Origin: Branchiostoma floridae
Lineage: Eukaryota; Chordata; Leptocardii; Amphioxiformes; Branchiostomatidae
Direction: 5' to 3'
Assembly: GCF_000003815.2 (NCBI RefSeq)
Contig: NW_023365837.1
Span: 172,375-218,561, forward strand
DNA length: 46,187 nucleotides
Both the position numbers and the translations under genes were made by a program. Position 1 is the first letter of the stretch. The number at the start of each line of letters is the position of its first letter. Under the pieces are notes generated by a model. It had not been told where the DNA came from and searched no databases. It was given only the letters and a program-made list of their open reading frames with translations. Positions 42,145 to 46,187 of the stretch are shown here, piece by piece.

Positions 42145-44556
42145 ATGTGTGAATCTATTTTATCGGGAAAATACCACCAAGGTGACATCATTTTCAGTGG
42201 AGATAATAGAGGCAAACAATGCACTGCAAATGCTTTAATGGCAGTTGTTAACCACAGTACTTGCAGACAAGCAATTACCTGGACAAGTACAGACCTTGAT
42301 GGTGTACTTTTTCAAGGAGATGCACTATACACCTACATAAAACCATCACTAAGATCTGGTGTGGAGTTCCTCTCCGTTGATGATATTCCAGACTATTTGC
42401 AACTTTACAACAATACTGTACGTGTATCAATAAAAGAGTCTTACACTGGAGACATATTTGCCACAGAAGCAGTCTATCCTTATTACACCTTAAAGAAAGC
42501 CCTAGAAGCAGCATTTGCTGAATCCAACACTTGTCTTTTCATAACAGCACATGGAATAACTGGTTCAACAGTAGCATTGTTGCACGCTGATAACAAGTAT
42601 TTTGTTTATGACTCACATGCCAGAAGTCCCATAACAGCATTGCCAGATAGCCATGGCACTTCTACTTTAAGCATGCACAGTTCAAACAGCAATCTAGTTT
42701 CATTCTTGCAACAACTTAACTGGAACACAACATGCAATTTTGAGGTTGTCCCAGTACAAGCAGAAAATGTTTTCTTATCAGTTGAACCTACTGGTATACA
42801 CATTATCAATCTGACTAGCAATGTTTCTTCTATGATTGAGTCAGAAAACTGCTTTCAAGTTCAACAACAACACACATACACCTTGGTTAAACCAGAGTTT
42901 GTATCTACGAAAGAGAACCTACAACAACCAAACACAGCATTTCCATTTGCACCACATTGTAACCAAAGTACTGGGAAAAACATTGTGCCATGCACCACAA
43001 GCAAACATCCAAGTGCTATGCCAGAGAACAGGAATGAAGGCCTCTTGAATCAATTAGTAATGTCACCAAATGCAGCATCAAATTTAAATGATAAAAAAGT
43101 GCAAGGTCTTGCAATCCAAAGCGCAATATGCAAGGACAAACAAGAAAAACAAACCTATCAACAGAAGACAGAGAGTCTTGCAGAACAAAGAACATCATAC
43201 AAAGCAAAGAAAGCAAATGAGACCTGTGAGCAAAAAGCAGCACAGCAAAGAGCATCATATAAAGCAAAACGAGCAAATGAGACCCCTGAGGAAAAAGATG
43301 AAAGACTTGCAAAACGAAGAACATCATACAAAGCAAAACAAGCAAATGAGACCCGTGAGCAAAAAGATGAAAGACTTGCAAAACGAAGAGCTTCATACAA
43401 AGCAAAACAGGCAGATGAGACAACTGAGCAAAAAGCAGATAGACTTGCACAGGAAAGAGCAAAACGAGCAAATGAGACCCCTGAGCAAAAAGACGATAGA
43501 CTTGCAAAACGAAGAGCATCATACAAAGCAAAACAAGCAAATGAGACCCCTGAGCAAAAAGCCGAAAGACTTGCAAAACAAAGGACATCACGCAAAGCTA
43601 GCAAAGCAAAAAGAGCTGAACAAGAATCTTCACAAGAAAAAACGCAACGACAGAGGAAAAACTGTGATAGAGTGAGAAAAACATTGGCTACAAAATATGT
43701 TAGAGAACATAGCATAGACTATACCAGTGAACAATACAAATCAGACTTTCCTGCATTTCATTGCTATATAAAACAGCAGCCAAAGTACTACTGTAGCATA
43801 TGTAGACAATTGTTATTTCATGACCAAGTGCGAAACTGCAACAATGCTGTCATAGACAAAATAGTCAATGATATTTCTGGTCAACATCATCTCTGTTCAA
43901 AGTGTTTGATTTGTCTTGAAAAAGACAAACCCATACCCAATGCTTGGACTAACAATATGGATCCAGGTGACATTCCATCATGCCTGAAACAACTCAGTAG
44001 AATGGAAACAAGACTTGTCAGTTTGAAATACACCTTCATCAAGTTAATTGTATTACCAGGTGGACAATTTGGTGAACAAGGTCAAGCCATAAGTTTCCCT
44101 ACCAACATTGAAACTACTTGCCAACTGTTACCACATAGCCAAGATACAGCTGGGCTAGTAATAGTACACCCTTGTCAGACAAATGAAAGTAAAACACAAA
44201 GAACAGACCCACAACACATTGTACGATTTTCCAAAATGCATGAAGCTCTTACATGGCTGGTAACGCATAATCATCTATATTCACATGTGAACATAGCTAC
44301 CTTTGAAAACTGGGTAAAAAAGTCAAGTGAATTCAATCCAATGATCACAGACGCCAATGAACCAGACTTCTCAAGTGCACCTTCTACTGTCCAAGAACTC
44401 TCAGCTTTTCCCTGTAACTACATTAATCCAAATGTCCAGTTACAATCTCTGTTGCAGAATGTAACAGACAATGTCCCAGTGATATCACTACCACGTGAAA
44501 CATCACCACCACAAAGCATATTTAGTGAACAAAGGTTTCCAGCCAACTTCCCATAG
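42145..44556 (+). CDS. 803-aa mobile-element protein: tegument-type cysteine protease, STPR-like repeats, DUF6570-like region
   Basis: An intronless frame of 803 codons. Residues about 8-215 resemble the herpesvirus UL36/tegument-type ubiquitin-specific cysteine protease domain found in animal mobile elements: QGD at 13-15, Q25-C26 (GKQCTANAL) as the catalytic Cys site, WTSTDLDGVLFQGD, VEFLSVDDIP, and D156-S-H158 as the Asp/His pair. Residues about 345-490 are 23-residue basic repeats (ASYKAKQANETPEQKDERLA then KRR), like the STPR DNA-binding repeat. Residues about 545-700 have C550-x2-C553, C584-x2-C587, then DPGDIPSCLKQLSRMETRLVS, matching DUF6570-type regions upstream of Helitron helicase domains. 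No Rep or helicase part follows the stop at 44556, so the copy is truncated or split. A-rich codon use differs from host exons. Confidence 0.78.
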   Translation: MCESILSGKYHQGDIIFSGDNRGKQCTANALMAVVNHSTCRQAITWTSTDLDGVLFQGDALYTYIKPSLRSGVEFLSVDDIPDYLQLYNNTVRVSIKESYTGDIFATEAVYPYYTLKKALEAAFAESNTCLFITAHGITGSTVALLHADNKYFVYDSHARSPITALPDSHGTSTLSMHSSNSNLVSFLQQLNWNTTCNFEVVPVQAENVFLSVEPTGIHIINLTSNVSSMIESENCFQVQQQHTYTLVKPEFVSTKENLQQPNTAFPFAPHCNQSTGKNIVPCTTSKHPSAMPENRNEGLLNQLVMSPNAASNLNDKKVQGLAIQSAICKDKQEKQTYQQKTESLAEQRTSYKAKKANETCEQKAAQQRASYKAKRANETPEEKDERLAKRRTSYKAKQANETREQKDERLAKRRASYKAKQADETTEQKADRLAQERAKRANETPEQKDDRLAKRRASYKAKQANETPEQKAERLAKQRTSRKASKAKRAEQESSQEKTQRQRKNCDRVRKTLATKYVREHSIDYTSEQYKSDFPAFHCYIKQQPKYYCSICRQLLFHDQVRNCNNAVIDKIVNDISGQHHLCSKCLICLEKDKPIPNAWTNNMDPGDIPSCLKQLSRMETRLVSLKYTFIKLIVLPGGQFGEQGQAISFPTNIETTCQLLPHSQDTAGLVIVHPCQTNESKTQRTDPQHIVRFSKMHEALTWLVTHNHLYSHVNIATFENWVKKSSEFNPMITDANEPDFSSAPSTVQELSAFPCNYINPNVQLQSLLQNVTDNVPVISLPRETSPPQSIFSEQRFPANFP

Positions 44557-46187
44557 ATTTTAGATATAAACTTCTAGTTTAATAATGATGCACATTTTAC
44601 TGGAACACAACATGAAATTTTGAGGTAGTCCTTCCAAATGCGCCCCGGCCAGCTTTTTTTAAAAGCTTTCTTGTTACAAGTCTAGTGCCAGGTTCGGCGC
44701 GGCGTACCGTACGCAACACTTATCAAAACTTCTTTGTAGTTGTTTTGTTTTTCCTTGCAACAATTAAATTTAATTTTCGCACTTTCGCGATTTTACAATT
44801 AAATCTAATTTTTGTGGTTTTACAATTGAATTCAATTTTCGCGGTTTTCTCGGCACTCCGTTCCCAAGTGGACGGTCTCTCAGCTGAGGTCTGGCGGAAA
44901 CATTGCTTAGCAAGCCGCTAGGGGGCCCATTATCGAACTCCCCCTTTGTTTTCCTGATCCCTACCCACCCACCAAATATCATCAGCATCCATCGAAGTCT
45001 TCTCGAGTTATGCTGTCCATAAGACATCAGGACAAACATCCGCACAAACCGAAAACATTAACTTAGCCATTCTGGCAAAGGTAAACATTACCTTAGCCAT
45101 TCTGGCAAAGGTAAAAAACACAAACACGCAGGCACATCCCAAACTATATCTCCGGTTGTCATGGAAATAACTATCAACAAAACCGCAGAAGTTCAGAACA
45201 CATGAAATAAACCTATCCTCCCTAATTTTCCTTGAAAATAAGCCAGCTCTAGTCGGTAAGAGTGTTTGGCACCCAGGGGGCAGGGGTCAAGGCTGGGTCA
45301 GCCTGCTAGCTTGATCTACTTGCATGGCACCTGCAGCTGTCAATAAGACACGTCCAAGCGGTCGGACGAGGTCTTATCTTGTCTGTTAATCAATGTCAAG
45401 GTCTCAGTTGTTCGCCTACGGGGATTTACATGGTTGATTTACGGACCCCAAAGAGAGGTGGTTCGACGGCTCGATTTACAAGAATTCAAATATGTTGAAG
45501 TCCAGTGTGTAATCTGCAAGACATCTGAAAATGAGCACAGATTTGCCTGCTCGTTCTTCTGTATGGTAAAGCCACATTTATTATTACACAGACAAATAGA
45601 TATACAGACATAAACGCAAACGTACATTACATACATATATACATGTATCTGTCCTCGATGCTGAACATTATGTTTGTCAAACTATTCCTCTTCAGCCTAA
45701 TGTCCCATTTCCACAAAGGGCTCCGGTCAGACAGTTTGGGGAAAAAAGTATGATATAAAAGACAATAAAAACACAAAAGCGACCAAAAATAATCCAAAAG
45801 CACGCCTTGTGTATTTTATTGTAATCAACTTTAATTTTTCGTTCGCGCAAACAGAACGGCCGGGCCCCGGATAGGAAATACGACGTAGGCCTTGAAGTTA
45901 ACGTTGTGCCTGAAAATCTGAGTTGTGCTTGTTATTTCTTGGTGAGGCCGAGAACTTATTGATCACCCCTCGTTTGTTCCAAATGTAATGCTTCTTAACA
46001 GGATTGCTACTGAAAACGATGCCCTGCAAATATAGTAATTATAGCATGTCGACGCTTTTGATCCATGAGAATGAAGTTACTTTTAAACATATTGCGTTTG
46101 TTATAACGTTTGCCAGGCGTCTCGATGGACAGGCACACACACACACACATAGACACACACATGCACACACACTTATTACAGGAAACA
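44557..46187. other. Repeat-rich end of window, no gene
   Basis: 44599-44631 is a 33-bp duplicate of ORF-internal 42719-42751. 44760-44846 has three imperfect 27-30 bp units (caattaaat-taattttcgc). 44915-45040 is a third member of the 17.0-17.5 kb repeat family. 45062-45115 doubles ttagccattctggcaaagg. 45650-45710 matches 39008-39070 (ctgtcctagatgctga, attatgtttgtcaaac, gcctaatgtcccat). A (CA)n tract lies near 46133-46170. Confidence 0.5.

Noticed and set aside
41600-42224. Several long frames on both strands over the 42-bp repeat (e.g. 169 and 146 codons)
   Set aside because: The unit length is a multiple of three, so frames open automatically in a minisatellite. No start context, composition or domain supports coding.
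43016-43715. Minus-strand and alternate frames of 185-195 codons
   Set aside because: They are shadows of the repetitive, A-rich STPR-like region in the 803-codon ORF.
45240-45280. tRNA-like or SINE head near agctctagtcggtaagagtg
   Set aside because: Only an A-box-like word is seen, with no convincing B box or tail.

Overview
This is a eukaryotic, animal-type window: split genes with GT-AG introns, (CA)n microsatellites, short interstitial telomere-like repeats, and very many small DNA transposons. A replication-independent histone H3.3 gene, a LINE 3' fragment, a Penelope-like relic and a tRNA-derived SINE all fit an invertebrate chordate. Amphioxus (Branchiostoma) is my best guess, from the repeat style; it is an inference. 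Five runs of N (4320-4550, 6578-6677, 18912-19016, 22186-22619, 38688-39004) are assembly gaps.

Layout. 1-12 kb is repeat-rich: an intronless minus-strand ORF (1380-2096), a LINE fragment, a 6.4-kb inverted repeat enclosing pogo-like, hAT-like and foldback elements, and a Penelope relic. 12-16 kb is the histone H3.3 gene (plus strand, three coding exons, a Harbinger-like element in intron 1). 17.5-24 kb holds a plus-strand gene I cannot name (exons at 17702 and 20122, perhaps the terminal exon at 22773), with an intronless minus-strand ORF (21317-21970) inside it and a converging minus-strand terminal exon (24209-24357). 24.9-25.9 kb is a 963-bp piggyBac-type non-autonomous element.

26.3-32.4 kb (minus) is the most interesting locus. 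I reconstruct a 13-exon, 417-codon gene for a secreted, cysteine-poor helical protein. After a signal-peptide exon and two lead exons come four copies, two incomplete, of a three-exon module whose outer intron phases are 1-1. The last exon runs into a near-perfect histone H2B C-terminal tail, separated by one in-frame TAG. An earlier module carries a diverged copy of the same H2B stretch in which a splice donor seems to have arisen. Upstream, 32.5-37.9 kb holds four tandem copies of the gene's 5' flank; the three intervals between them each contain a different inserted element (mariner-like, SINE, foldback).

39.1-39.4 kb carries one exon of an MFSD6-like transporter (minus). 40.5-40.7 kb is a foldback built on a 10-bp repeat. 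41.6-42.1 kb is a 42-bp minisatellite directly upstream of an 803-codon ORF (42145-44556) joining a herpesvirus-tegument-type cysteine protease domain, a 23-residue STPR-like repeat array and a DUF6570-like region. I read it as the front half of a Helitron/Pif1-type mobile element, with no helicase half in the window.

All family assignments come from recognised motifs; no database search was possible.
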